Shown in pieces: positions 33,501-45,034 of a stretch of 64,000 nt of DNA. The DNA is from Phyto melanocephala (lineage: Eukaryota; Arthropoda; Insecta; Diptera; Rhinophoridae): the NCBI GenBank assembly GCA_941918925.1, contig OW799234.1:75908543-75972542 (forward strand). The letters run 5' to 3'. A model generated the notes under the pieces. It saw only the letters and a program-made list of their open reading frames with translations. It was not told the origin of the DNA and did no database searches. Position numbers and translations under genes: made by a program. Each line of letters opens with the position of its first letter. Position 1 is the stretch's first letter.

Positions 33501-36500
33501 CATAAATTAAAAAAAAAATTAATAATTAAAAGAAGAATTTATATAATAAATAGCTAGAACTGCGCTAGCGAAGTAGCGGATTGCCTTATTATTATAAATC
33601 TAATGTGAAAACTAATATCAATTCGAAGGGTAAGTGTTTTTCATATTATTCATATTAAAAAACAAAATTCCTTTAAATTTTAAATTTTTTTCTATTATGA
33701 CATTTTCACAAAGTGTTTCATAAAACAGATATTTTTAAATAAACCAAAGACACAAACCAACTACACACCTAAACGTTAGCTTTTTTACAAGTTTTAAGTT
33801 CAAACTTAAAAGCCTAAGTACACTGTTGTCAACATGCAGTATTTTTTGTGCTTTTTTAAATTTACGTCGCGGACATGTTATGATTCAGTGTTCTGTGCTT
33901 TTCTTAGGAATACAAAAAGAAATAGTAATTTTTATTATATAAGGTGTCTATGCGCCTTAATGTTTCGTTTCATTTAAAAAAAATATTATTTAGTCAAAAA
34001 AACTTTAATTTTTATTATATATTTAAAAGCGCTTCGCTACCTACACGAGTATAATAATTTGTATAAAAAAAACTTAAGCCAAATATAATAGTATATAAGA
34101 AATTTTTTGTATTTCGTTTTTATATATTTCTTTTTTCTATACAATTTTATGAGTATTTTTTGTAGTTTTTTTTATTAACTTTAGTTTATTGTTTTTTTTA
34201 ATTATCACATAACGTTAGAACGCCTATGATTCTTTACGAAAATTAGAACATCGTAATATGTATTATGATAGAAAGAAATTAATTAAAAAATGTAACAACT
34301 TAACTCCGTAATTTTAGAAGTTTTTCCTAAACAATTTCATTGATTAAAGTAGTCCATAAAAAGTGTTTTAAAAGTTTAACCATCTTTATAAAGATATTTT
34401 GCCAATTACACTTATATCTACCAGCTACTATATATTTTTTTCTTTTGGGTTTTAAATCTTTTTTAATTTGTATAAAAAATTCATCTGCCTTTCATTTTAT
34501 ACACGTATAATGGATGCCCACAAATCCAGTAGGGTGTATGTATGTACATTCTACTATTTTATTTTTTATTTTTATATTATCATACGCTTCATTAATTATC
34601 ATTAAAGCTAATAATCCAAACTTAAAATTTTTACTATCACCATTCGTTAGATGTTATATAATTGTGACATAGAGTATTTAATTCGTGGAGGATAACACTA
34701 CCTCTGCTCTGATCGTAACCATTATTGGCTGTAATAAAGAAATTGGCGTCAAAATCGCTCTTACAAAGTTTTTATTAAATTTTGTTTGTTGTTTTGTATA
34801 TGTGACATCAAAAAATTTTCAATAAGGTGAATACCGTGACCCCTGCTTCGGTCCTATCAATTTTTTTGAATAGGGGAGTTATTATCAAATTAGTTTAAAG
34901 GGAAATGCTACTGTAGTTCACAAAACATTTCACAAAATATTTTCAATTGGTATCAAGCCCATCTAATATATAAAACATAAATATAGCATATGTCCAAGGT
35001 AGACCTAAAAACATTTTAGAAATTGAATAAATAGTTTCGAATATAACTTATAACATACAAACACACATTTCTTTAATATAATAATTTAAGTATAGATTAA
35101 ATTAAATTTTTTAAGAATTTTTTTATATTTTAAATTAATGTTTTTGTAAGTTTTAATCACATTTTAGGGTTTTTCCAAGATCCTGGTGCTTTTTAAAATA
35201 TTAAATTGAAAACCCTTATTGAATAAATTTTGCTGAATAAGTTTTATTATAAAAGAGCATTAAAAAGGAGCTTTTTCTCTTTTCAAAACAAATGTTTAAG
35301 CTTTCGTTCCTCTTATGGTTTGTTAACAAAATGTTAATTTAAAAATTTATTGCACAGCCTTTTCACAAAACCAATAAATTTTGTGTTAAATAAAACAACA
35401 AAGAAACTTACAACTCACAAGTAGAGGTTTTCATTAAAGAATTTTGTAGAGATTTCAATGATTAAGCTGCAAACAATTTTTTGAAAATTCCTTTTATTAA
35501 AAACACCAAATATTCCTTCCGATTAATTTTAAATATCAATATCAATTTTTACCTTTGAGAGATAGTTCTTAAGCTCATAGGTTGTTTAAGTTTTTATATT
35601 AAAAATCATGTCTCTGTTTAAATGATAAATCCAATATTATCATTTCTAATTGCAGAATGTTTCAAACTTATAATTGTAATCTCCGAGCATAGAATCTAAA
35701 AATGATATTGCAGAAAAATGAATACTTAAATATTCCAAAGGATAAAAAAATGGATATAGAATTTGTTTTGTACATCTTCTGTAAATTTAAAAAATTATTA
35801 AATTATTTTTCAAACCTTAAAACATGTTAAGGAGAAATTAAGTTAAAACTTTTTGCTCAAAAATTATTGGCATAATTAGAGGCTAAAGACACTAAACGTT
35901 CAAAGAGCAAGATCTGTTCTTGTGTAATACTTTAGTAAAGTATAATTTAGTTAAGTAATTTCAGTTTTTTTCTTCAATAATACCTTTATTACAAATAATA
36001 ATGAATCAATTTAACATAAAATTTATAGAATTAAAATAAAATACCACTAATCCCTAAAAACAACTTTAGTAAATATACCAGTTGCTACAATGACTGCTTA
36101 AGAAAAATATGCTAAAAAAGAAAAAAATAATGCACATTAAAGATAAACTATGTAACACAGTTTGTTGAATAAAAAAAGAAAATAATATATATAAGAAGAC
36201 TTATTCAACACCCATAAACTGAAGTGCACACACAGACACAAAGTTTGTCCTTTCTAATCGCAGGACCCACATGCACGTACGTACTCAAAACACAGGTCAG
36301 GGAATTTCAATTTAACCTTTGCGGTAAGTTTTACATTGCGTTGAAAGATGATGCGTGCAGAAAAAAAAATATTATGAAAAGAAAAGAGACTAAATATCTA
36401 CTAGTTACTGCAAGATGTGTACCACTCACACAAGGACACAAACTTAATCCTACCTCAATTTAAAATACCAACAACTACACTTTCCCAAAGTAAGACAGTT

Positions 36501-37302
36501 AACAAAAGAAAACCTTAAGGACAGGAGGACAAAATACATGAAAGTAAAAAGACCACATTAAATTTTATTTTAAATGTGTGGTACATATTAAATGCCTGTG
36601 TTAAAGTTGAAGACAACATAAGTGAATAAAATTTAATGTGAATTCTTATGTCTGCCTAAAATTCAGTGTTTCTCGGGGGGTGTAGATAGAATGTATGTAG
36701 AACGTTTGAGTATTTATGTTGTTGTTTTAATTTCTGTGTAACTTTCTTGACAGCCTAATGTTGTGCTATTGATAAAAATGAGACAATTTAGAAAATTACT
36801 TGAGCTAAATTAAAAACACAAGATGTTTAGCGTCAGACAGTGTTGCCAGGAGACGCTAATCATAGTGTATTATTAATATCTTAATTTACATCCAAATAAC
36901 GATATGAAAATATTTATAATTCATCTTCATATAATAACCTTTTTTTATTTGGCTCCAAAATCTGAGCTAAGCTACGATGATAATGAAGTGTATTATTAGA
37001 TTTGGCACGCCATTCTCACCTGTCTAGCATAAAACATTGTTCAATCAAAGAAAACAAAAAGACTTATCACCATCGAATTAGCGACATCTTAAGCTAAACG
37101 AAAACATTAAAAAACTTGTGGTAATGACGTGCAGAAAAGTATACAGGAAAAACAGATGTTGGTAAATTTCATACTAACTCAATCATAAATATATAAAAGA
37201 CATGGCATCAATCAGAACAAATAATTCTAGTTTTCAATTTTCAATATAATACTGAGTTAAATAGTTGATATTTACATAAAAGACTTGTAGTTTTGATAAA
37301 AA
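33501..37302. other. Long AT-rich stretch without recognised gene
   Basis: No open frame above 80 residues. The frame at 36224-36463 has no recognisable domain. No repeat family shared with the rest of the window was found. It could be intron or intergenic DNA. Confidence 0.4.
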
Positions 37303-37351
37303 TTTGTGCTGATGATGAAACCGTAGCGGTTTCGAGAATGCATTTCACACA
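37303..37351 (+). ncRNA. Hammerhead-ribozyme-like motif, probably inactivated
   Basis: The core CTGATGA (37309-37315) is followed by a 7-bp stem with a 3-base loop, GAAACCG-TAG-CGGTTTC (37317-37333). GAGA (37334-37337) follows where the active fold has GAAA. Next come a 2-bp helix III (A37337-T44, A38-T43) closed by TGCA, then T45 at the cleavage position, then CACACA (37346-37351), which pairs with the upstream TTTGTG (37303-37308, one mismatch). This is the layout of minimal type I hammerheads with a very short helix III, as known from Penelope-like elements and retrozymes. The A to G change in the GAAA box should abolish cleavage. No Penelope reverse transcriptase was seen nearby. Confidence 0.45.
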
Positions 37352-38635
37352 GCTAGAATCGGATGACTACAATTTTCCTAGATATTCTGTCAGTATCACT
37401 TTGAACATATAGCCTGAATATTTAATTGAATACAAATAGAATTATTTTAATCATTTTTACATTTAAAAATGTAATTAATCTATTTTATTTCAGTACCGTT
37501 TTAATTTGTTTTACCTGAATGGTGTTAATAAACAAAGTCTTTAACAGAAATCAAACCAGAATGCCCCAGAGTAGCATGTACTCATGTATAATAAACATTT
37601 TTTTTTTTTCAAAATCTTAAATTGAGTTAATTTTATTAAATACAAAATTACTTTTTTTTAATTCTGTGGGACCAAGAATGGTCTAGCTATGCCCATTACA
37701 ACAACTAATTGAAGAGCGCTGCCAATATAATAAGATCTGTAAAATTAAGTTTAATTACATTTTATTGAACAGAATTATTATCACCGCGAATTAAAATAAA
37801 ACGTATGCATTTACTATTTTGCGCGTCATTAATGTATTTTACAAGTCTGTTTTTGAAAGACAAAATTATCGGAATGAAATATGTATTTCTCTAACAAATA
37901 TGTTCAACATAAGTTGCCTATGATGTTTCTACCGTTTCTTGGATACACGGGACGATTGTGGTATTAATAACTGTGTACTCGACAGCCTACTGTAATTTTG
38001 TTGAATAATTTTCTAACCTGGCAACACTTTTCATATATATAAGCTACATCCTTCATGAAAGCTACATTCTTAATGTGCGATATTTTTACGAAGGCAATAA
38101 AAATTACATCCCTTTAAAATTATTTACTATAATTCTCAGTATTGGGTGCATTAAATCACATTTATGACAGTTTGTTTGAATTATTTTTAAGATCTGTTTA
38201 ATTTTGAAATTTGATTTAAAATCCTTTTGAATACAAATCTTTCATTATCAAAAATTTACCGTCAACATATTTTGTAAAATGGAAAAAATTGCGAGGACCA
38301 TAATTTATACATTTTTTAAAATACAATTTTCAAGGAAAATATAAATATTTATACAATCCAAAAAGAGAGAGACAATATAGAGGCAAATTAATTTTCTTTT
38401 TAATTGTCAACTTAAAAATTCTGTAATACTAAACCTATAAAAGATATTGCTATATTATTCATTTACAAATTTTTAAATTTTATTTTTGTTTAACTAGGAA
38501 AAAAGGTTTATGGAAAATCGGTAAGACATTATTAACAATATTTGGAAAAAAAAATAAGGACAACGTTTAGAAAAATTAAGAAATGTTTATATTCAAATAG
38601 GTATAACTTACTAAATATAAGAGAAAAGTAGCACC
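37352..38635. other. No gene recognised
   Basis: AT-rich spacer without credible frames or known repeats. Confidence 0.4.
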
Positions 38636-39246
38636 TGTTTATTTATTTATTTTATTTATTTATTGTTTCCTTGCACAACAAGACTAAGTCTTATAATTAT
38701 AGTGCATAACAAATAAAAACTAAATTCAAGATGAAATGAATTGAATTCGATTTTCAAACATTTTCATCATATAAAAAAACAAATAAAAATAAAAAACTCT
38801 AATAACCAAAAATTATAATTAAAGCAATAAAATAATAATAAGACATTTAACCAAAATAAAAAAACTTTATACAAAAACAAAAAATTTAAAACGTTTAAGC
38901 AAAATAATTAAATAGAAATTTGTTAAAATTAATTGCGTTGCTATTGGTTTGTTGGTTGTGTGGAAGAGCATTCCAAACACGAGTAGCATTTATGAAAAAC
39001 TGTCACTCAGAGACGAGAAAACGTAATTTCGGAATCATAATCTTTTTTTTGCCTCTAGATGATCTAGCAAAACTAATCTTTTGAATTAAGTATTTTGGCT
39101 TTTCTTATTTTTAAAAAGTTTTAAAATGATACTCCATTGAGATTTTTGAATAAGACGACATATGATCACGTTTCCTTAGACCATAAACATATCTTATAAT
39201 ATTATTTTACAACACTTCAAGCTTCCTCTTACTTAGGAAATTACAA

Positions 39247-40173
39247 ACTGGAATGGGCTTATATGACATAAGCCGAAATAGAAGCAAATACTTCCGTCTA
39301 CCAGATCACAACACTATTTTTCAGGCTGAGATCATGGTGATTATGGAAGGAATTAAATGGATAAAGGAAACGAATAGCGAAACCCCGATTCGTATCTTTG
39401 CGGATAGCCAATCAGTGATTAAGACATTGAGAAAGGAGAAAGTTGAATCCCGGAACGTTTTGCAATGCAAGAGTGAGATAAACTCATATGCAAATTGTGA
39501 ACGTCTGGAGATAATATAGATACCAAGCCATCACGGGCTGATCGGAAACGAGAAAGCCGACAAATTATCCAAAATGGGAGCTCTTCTGAGTACTATAACT
39601 TTGGAGAACGCCAAACCCCTTAAACGACTTAAGGATTAACTTAAACGTTGGGCGATGGAGGAACATGTCAGAAAATGGCAAAGCACTGATGTCGGTAAGG
39701 TGACAAGAACACTCTGGGGTAACCCAAATCTTGGGAAATCAAAGGAGATTCTCAGACTAAGTAAACCTACACTTGGGAAACTAACCAGTGTAATTACAGG
39801 TCATACGGAGTTGAGAACTCATCTAGCTCGCATGAGATTATCTGAGGAGACAACATGCAGAAGAAGAGGATGAGACTTTGGTACACTACCTCTGTCATTG
39901 TCCTTCGTTTGGGCATATTAGGCGCGAAAATTTTACAATGGATACTATGCCGAACTTGGAATACCTAGGGAACTCGAACTGGAGATCCATAAGGCGTTAC
40001 ATTGAGGAGACTGGGGTCTTGGACTAGTCCGTTATTTATGGGAAATTATGTTTATGGTTTTTGTTTGGGAATTCCGTTTTCCATATGGAGCGCACAACAT
40101 GCCAACTGGGCATAAGTGCATACCTGTTATGGATTTGGGCTTTTATACCCCTCCTTTTCAACCTAACCTAACC
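39247..40173 (+). mobile_element. RNase H-bearing LINE, 5' truncated, 13-bp duplication
   Basis: It is bounded by the perfect 13-bp duplication TAGGAAATTACAA at 39234-39246 and 40174-40186. The 3' end is ACCTAACCTAACCTA rather than poly(A). The 3' untranslated part (ATGGAGCGCACAACATGCCA, ACTGGGCATAAGTG) recurs at 59217-59311 and 63446-63593. It lies inside the older minus-strand LINE. Length 927 bp. Confidence 0.9.
39253..40027 (+). pseudogene. LINE RNase H and C-terminal zinc region
   Basis: In one frame: TIFQAEIMVIMEGIKWI, IRIFADSQSVIKTL (Asp of RNase H), IPSHHGLIGNEKADKLSKMG (the W before IPSH is a TAG at 39517-39519), KRWAMEEHVRKWQ, LGKLTSVITGHTELRTHLAR. A second stop lies near 39637. 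A frameshift near 39860 leads to EEDETLVHYLCHCPSFGHIR, a CCHC-like zinc region, and a stop at 40025-40027. Only two stops and one frameshift disrupt it, so this is a fairly young copy of an I/LOA/R1-type element. The reverse transcriptase is missing through 5' truncation. Confidence 0.85.
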
Positions 40174-40639
40174 TAGGAAATTACAACAAGAAAACATTTT
40201 ACAGGCATACAGACTAGGAACCAAATAGGCCTTCGCCAGTAGCATTCTCAATCTCAACAGCGTAAAATATTGCATTGACCATTATGTTCTTAACTTATTA
40301 TACATATACCTTTACAACTGGTAAGTTTATGTGACTTGACCATGTTAGATTGCTGTTAAATGCACAGAGAAAACAGTATCGGTTGTGAGTACCACAATTA
40401 TTCCCAATCGCATAGTTTAGTTGTGATAGTAGAATTTTACGGTTATATCTACAGAGTTTCGTTTCGGAATATAAATATGTAGTCATCAATAATAAATAAC
40501 GATTTTTGAAATAGAAATTTTATAATCACAAATGAAAAGTTCGATTGCAGGAACCGAACTATTCGATTGGCAATGAATGTGATTTTCTATTTTCTGTGCG
40601 TACTATTCCACGATTTCTTACTGTAGTAACTATGTCAAC

Positions 40640-41150
40640 CTTTTCATTATTTATTACGATGTCTGCTCTGAAAGGAGTTACGGTTTTTTATGAATAACCC
40701 GATATTTGGATTAGTCGGACTTAAACATAGTCGATTTGCCGATGCCCAACGATGAATGTTGTTCAAATCATGATTAAGTTTGTTAATATTTTCTGTGATT
40801 GATTGCATTGGGCTGCAAATATACAATTGCACATCATCTGCCTGCATAAGAACATAACAGTAAGATAATTGTTTTTGTAAATCATTAACGTAAATTGATA
40901 ATAGTATATGGTCCCAAAATTGATCATTGAGTCACACCTCTTTTTAATTTTAATGGATAAGAAACTATGCTGTAAACATAAACTGACTGAAACCGATGAG
41001 ACAGATATGATGAAATTAGTTTTGTAGCTGTCATTGAAAATTTTAATAAAGATTTAAGTTTGGTACAAAGACTGTAATGATCTACCGTATCAAATGCCTT
41101 CGAGTGATCAAGGAGTACCAAAAAGTTAGTTTTACCATCCTTGTTCTTTG
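40640..41150 (-). pseudogene. LINE reverse transcriptase relic
   Basis: VLLDHSKAFDTVDH (near 41115-41075) is the conserved palm motif of CR1/Jockey-type reverse transcriptases, followed by LISSYLSHRFQSV and KRGVTQ. QADDVQLYICSP (near 40850-40810) is the catalytic box, normally YADD; Tyr is lost in this copy. WASANRLCLSPTNP follows as in the family. Frames change near 40920 and 40870. Non-functional. Confidence 0.8.
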
Positions 41151-41569
41151 AGTGTGCAAAAAATTTCTAAATTTGGATAAAAAACTAAGCATTACGGATA
41201 TTAAATGTGTGAGGTGCTCTACTTTAAGATCTTATAGCACCTGATCGATTCTACCGTTTAAGAATGGCTGAGTTGTTTTCAAAATTTATCGTTACTTCCC
41301 CACTGTACCTTGGTGGAAACATTTTTATTTGTATGTACTTAAATTGTTATTCAATAGTCCCAAAACTAACATAAAGTCAAAGTCAAGAAGAACTTACAAA
41401 TTTATTCAATATATTTTCAAGCAGCAGGATTCAGCCAAAAGCGGGGAAATTGAGTAAAATTCAAATTGAAAACAAAAGACCTTTAGTGACAATTTTGCAT
41501 GTCAGAAATGCAAGATAAGAAAATTATTTTTGCACCAAATCATTACTTACATTAACAAATGAGTCCATT
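41151..41569. other. No gene recognised
   Basis: The spacer between the LINE and the mariner relic shows no clear homology. Part of it may belong to the 5' side of the LINE. Confidence 0.3.
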
Positions 41570-41774
41570 GCAATAACCCAAAGTGTAAAAGATCTAATGT
41601 AAAGCTCGGCCAATTATCAAAGACACTATGTGTTTGGTAGATCAAACAAGGACCTACATATATATTTTGAGCTATTGAAATCTGCCCTGACCATAACAAA
41701 AGATTAATTTAAATCGAACATTGGCTGAAAGATCTTCAGAATATGCGGTGAAAATATGAAACCAAAATATTCTA

Positions 41775-42325
41775 AAGGGTCCGCCATTTAACGTTTTTTT
41801 CCAACTAGTTCTTATTTCGTGAATGGTAACACTTAGCTCATGTCTGATTTAACAGATAATTAGTTCTATCCTTCCGCTGAACGAATATGGTTGTGTATAC
41901 GCTTGAACGACGCTAGGAAATTTTGCGACATTACTTTGGCCGATTTTGCCAAAAAAAAATCATCTTTTCAGATGAAGCTCATTTTGATCTTGACGGGTAT
42001 GTAAACAAGCAAAATTGTCGCATTTGGGGCACAGAAAACCCGCATGCATACACTGAAAAGCCGATACACCCAAAACGAGTCACTGTTTGGTGCGGATTTT
42101 CGTCCAGAGGCATAATTGGGCCATTTTCCTTCGAAAATGAGCAAGTAGTGGCCGTTACAGTCAATGGCGATCGTTATTGGGCCATGTTGAACGAATTTTT
42201 GTTCAAAAAATTAAAGAGGAGGATATTGGCAACATTTGGTTTCAACAGCACGGCGCTACATGCCACACAACCGAAGCTACACTTTTTCTATAGCATTAAA
42301 AAAAAAAGTTATTTGGCGGACCCCT
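41775..42325 (+). mobile_element. DD41D-type mariner, internally deleted, TA flanked
   Basis: The left end AAGGGTCCGCCATTTAACG and the right end AGTTATTTGGCGGACCCCT are inverted repeats. TA flanks both sides (41773-41774, 42326-42327). The element is 551 bp and belongs to the same family as 1509-2361 (shared TIRs and coding part). Confidence 0.85.
41923..42290 (+). pseudogene. Transposase fragment of the DD41D mariner
   Basis: KKIIFSDEAHFDLDGYVNKQ (first Asp), NCRIWGTENPHAY, HPKRVTVWCGFSSRGIIGPF, FENEQVVAVTVNGDRYWAML, then after a +1 shift EEDIGNIWFQQHGATCHTTE. The second catalytic Asp (QQDGA in the family) is His here. The third acidic part and C-terminus are deleted, and so are the DNA-binding N-terminal domains. 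It cannot be active. Confidence 0.85.
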
Positions 42326-42700
42326 TATTATGATAACGCTCGGCCAAGTCACTCAGTACCTGTTAAAACTATTTTGGAAGAAGTAGTTTGCATGATTTGC
42401 CTCACGCACTTTTTAGTTCGGAGAGAAAATCACCGCATTCGAACGCAATCGGAATTTAACTCAAACAATCGACTTTAATGTTCTTTTAGTGTAGAGGTGC
42501 CAACAAGAATTTTAAAACTTCGATCACGTTCGAATGCTGTAGTTTGATCTCAGATCTTGAACCGTCAAGCTTCTATTTTTTTATCGATAAAGAACGCTCT
42601 CTTTGGGACATGCTTCACAGTTTATCAGAAATTTGCCTCATAAGTTGAGCAGTTTTGTTGGCGAAAAATCCAGAGTGATGGTAAAATGTAAAAGTTTACA

Positions 42701-43719
42701 ACAGCCAATACTTTTAATCAATTTATATTATACGAATTTTACAAAGGCTGAACCACAATTGATAATAGCTCTTTTATAAGGAACATTACAATTTACATAC
42801 AACATATTGCTTATATTTTATGATTAAGATTACAATTTAGTAGGGTTTGAATATGTTACTTATGGTTCTAGTTGCAGAGTGTAACTGTTAATCTTACAGA
42901 ATTGTTGTTTATAAAGCGTATATGCTTTAACATGACTTGTAAATGAATGTACTTGTTTTAGCAGATGTCTCACATGAAATGATACAACTTTTTTATCGTA
43001 TTATATAACTATACTGTAACTGTAACATTTTAAGACCTTTTACTGCTATCAAGCAAGATAAATAAAGTTCGTAAAACTACAACTAAAGCTAAAGTTTGCA
43101 AATGTTACTTAATTTACACAGAATTTTAAACAACATGTTGCACAAATAATGTATAAAATAATAAAGAAGATTAAAATCATTTTTGTATTTTTTTACTTAA
43201 AACAATGAAGAAATTTACTTCACTTTAATTTACTTTACTTTACTTTAATACTAATAAAATACATTGTTATATTTTTAAAAATAAGGCACAACGAAGACAA
43301 CCGGGGTCTTCAAAATTATTAAAGAAACGAAGTAAAATAAAATAAACAAATGTTTACAAGTATTTGTTATTTAAACAACAATTTAAAGTTTTAGAAAAGT
43401 TAAATTTACACTAGAAAACCAGTGTCGGTCTGGCTAAAGCAATTGCAAAGCAAGTAAGCAAAGATGACAAACCCAAAATGTTTTAATAAAAAAAACAAAT
43501 AAAAACATTAAAAGAAAACAAAGTACAGAAAAAGTAATTCTAAAGGGAAAAATGTGCAGTTAAATGTAGAAGCAGATGTAAAAATTTTATATTATTTAAG
43601 GATGATATGATACTTCTTTTACTTGTAGTCACAAAATTATGGTGAAAAAATATATTTGAGACTTAAATGCTGGGTGTCCGCCGGGAAGGTATACTGCTAT
43701 GTTTGTTTGCTTTTAATTT
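42701..43719. other. No gene recognised
   Basis: AT-rich spacer with a CTTTA-type microsatellite at 43216-43250. Confidence 0.4.
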
Positions 43720-44100
43720 TTGATTAGGTTAAAGACAATGGATCTTATATTGATAAATTTTTTATCTTATGTCGGCAATTATGTATGGAATACAATATCA
43801 GATAAATGCCCGCCTCTCTTAGCCTCACAAATACGAGTCCTTTTGAGCACATTTATCATTACATGCTCACACATTTCATGCGGTATTTCATTGTTTGATT
43901 CTTTTCAACACTTCCTTGAACAGCAGTAATGTTTTCAGCCGATCTTGCAGTCAGTTGTGGTCCGTATTTGGGCCTATCAGCTACAGTCCCACTTTCTTCG
44001 AAATCATTCACTACAGCATAAAAAGTGCGTCTTGTTGGCACGTTGCTTCTTCCAAAAATTTCACGTAACTTTCTCTCGTCACAGTAATCGATGATTGATT
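43720..44100 (-). pseudogene. Internally deleted mariner-like transposase
   Basis: The minus strand keeps the N-terminal part PTRRTFYAVVNDFEESGTVA DRPKYGP (44041-43960) with AENITAVQGSVEKNQ, the second helix-turn-helix region of mariner transposases. It then jumps to the C-terminal end NVLKRTRICEA and RGGHLSDIVFHT with a stop (about 43850-43785). The catalytic domain is absent. The same type of deletion gave the MITE carried in the Helentrons, but the sequence family differs. Terminal repeats were not recognised. Confidence 0.7.
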
Positions 44101-44589
44101 TTAATAAAATTTATTAACGATTAAAACACATTGATTTATCGAATATTTTTTTATAATAAATTTGCCAAGTCTCTTCTTTACGACTGCTAAATTTAAATTG
44201 TCAAGACTAATGTTTACCCAAATTGCGGCAAAACAAAGTAGACAACCTGTACCATAATGGTCCTGCTCGACATTTATTTTTCCATATGAGGTTGTTAAGT
44301 TTAAAAAATATTTATTAACTTGTTAAATGATATTATTTTTTGTATATTAAAGAATTAAGCGACTGACTAATACGTTAAAAAAGACTAAATCGGTTAAATT
44401 ATAACTGCTTAACCAAAAATTCATGCAGATTAACTTAAAAACGTATTGTAGTTTCTTCAAAAATAGCTAGCCAGATGTATGGACCTTTTTTTTGAACATT
44501 CAAACTCAAAGGGAAAAAGCGGACATAAAAATAAAATTTAACTGTCATAGTTACAACGCAAAGAATTGTGAAAAGGAATTTAAAATTTT
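44101..44589. other. No gene recognised
   Basis: AT-rich spacer. Confidence 0.35.
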
Positions 44590-44935
44590 TTCACATTCTT
44601 CACACAAGTGTAAGAAGTAAATATCAGTCTGTCATTTCGTTTGTAATTTATGCAACATTCATTTGCAAACCTAAAAAGTTTATATATTATAAAATAAAAA
44701 ACAGATAGAGGAATTGATTTAGATGAATCCATCTGTCTGTCTGTCTGCGCGTATGTTGAAATCAACTTTTTGAAGTCCCCAAGCATATTTAAGATTTAAA
44801 TATATTATAACTATATCATATACACTTTCGAAAATTTTACTATTGAAAATCAATCATTTCCACATTACGAGACGAGATATGATCAAAAACACACGATTGT
44901 CTCTGTGTTTACCCCTACAAATTCTAATTTTGCAA
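44590..44935 (+). mobile_element. Type II Helentron fragment, 5' part
   Basis: TTCTTCACACAAGTGTAAG, TCTGTCATTTCGTTTGTAAT, CATCTGTCTGTCTGTCTG, GTTGAAATCAACTTTTTGAA and GAGATATGATCAAAAAC occur in type II order. No 3' end. Confidence 0.6.
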
Positions 44936-45034
44936 TTCCTGTGGAACTGTTAGAAACTTTTGTGTTATATATGTTTAAAAAACATGTACCGCTATTTTTT
45001 GACAAGAATTGTTATAATGCAAGATTAATCTGAA

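Larger units (their letters stand above)
38900..40490 (-). pseudogene. C-terminal region of the same LINE
   Basis: The pieces are FNSNLTWSSHINLPVVKVY (near 40360-40305), then, beyond the inserted LINE, a stretch reading about DMFMV.GNVIICRLIQ in one frame and RSSRGKKKI near 39060. FFINATRVWNALPHNQQTNS (near 38998-38940) follows, the typical end of CR1/Jockey-type proteins (RLWNSLP). Several frameshifts are present. The reading continues logically across the insert at 39247-40173. Confidence 0.7.
38636..41150 (-). mobile_element. CR1/Jockey-like LINE, 5' truncated, interrupted
   Basis: The minus strand runs from the reverse transcriptase (near 41120) to an A-rich tail of AAATA units (38638-38665 on plus reads ATTT repeats). 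Inside it lies a younger LINE (39247-40173). The 5' limit is approximate and no target duplication was identified. Without the insert it is about 1.6 kb of the 3' part of an element that would be 4-5 kb when complete. Confidence 0.75.
41570..42700 (+). pseudogene. Old DD34D-type mariner transposase relic, split by insertion
   Basis: Before the insert the plus strand reads KTLCVW, GPTYIF (family: GPIYYELL), RLI, IEHWLKDLQNM and KYETKIF. It resumes after the insert with YYDNARPSHSVPVKTILEE, corresponding to HDNARPH (second catalytic Asp). Further on come FLSIKNALFGTCFTVYQKF (family: YHLFRSM..AL.G..F) near 42580-42650 and FCWRKIQSDGKM. Many stops are present. The younger element sits at the TA before YYDNAR. 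The whole is the remains of a classical mariner of about 1.3 kb. Confidence 0.65.

Noticed and set aside
33550..34050. Possible inverted repeat GCTAGCGAAGTAGCGG with CGCTTCGCTACC
   Set aside because: Only about 8-10 bases agree cleanly. Too weak for a transposon claim.
40160..40173. CCTAA repeats as telomere sequence
   Set aside because: Only two or three units at the end of LINE insertions. Flies do not use TTAGG telomeres.
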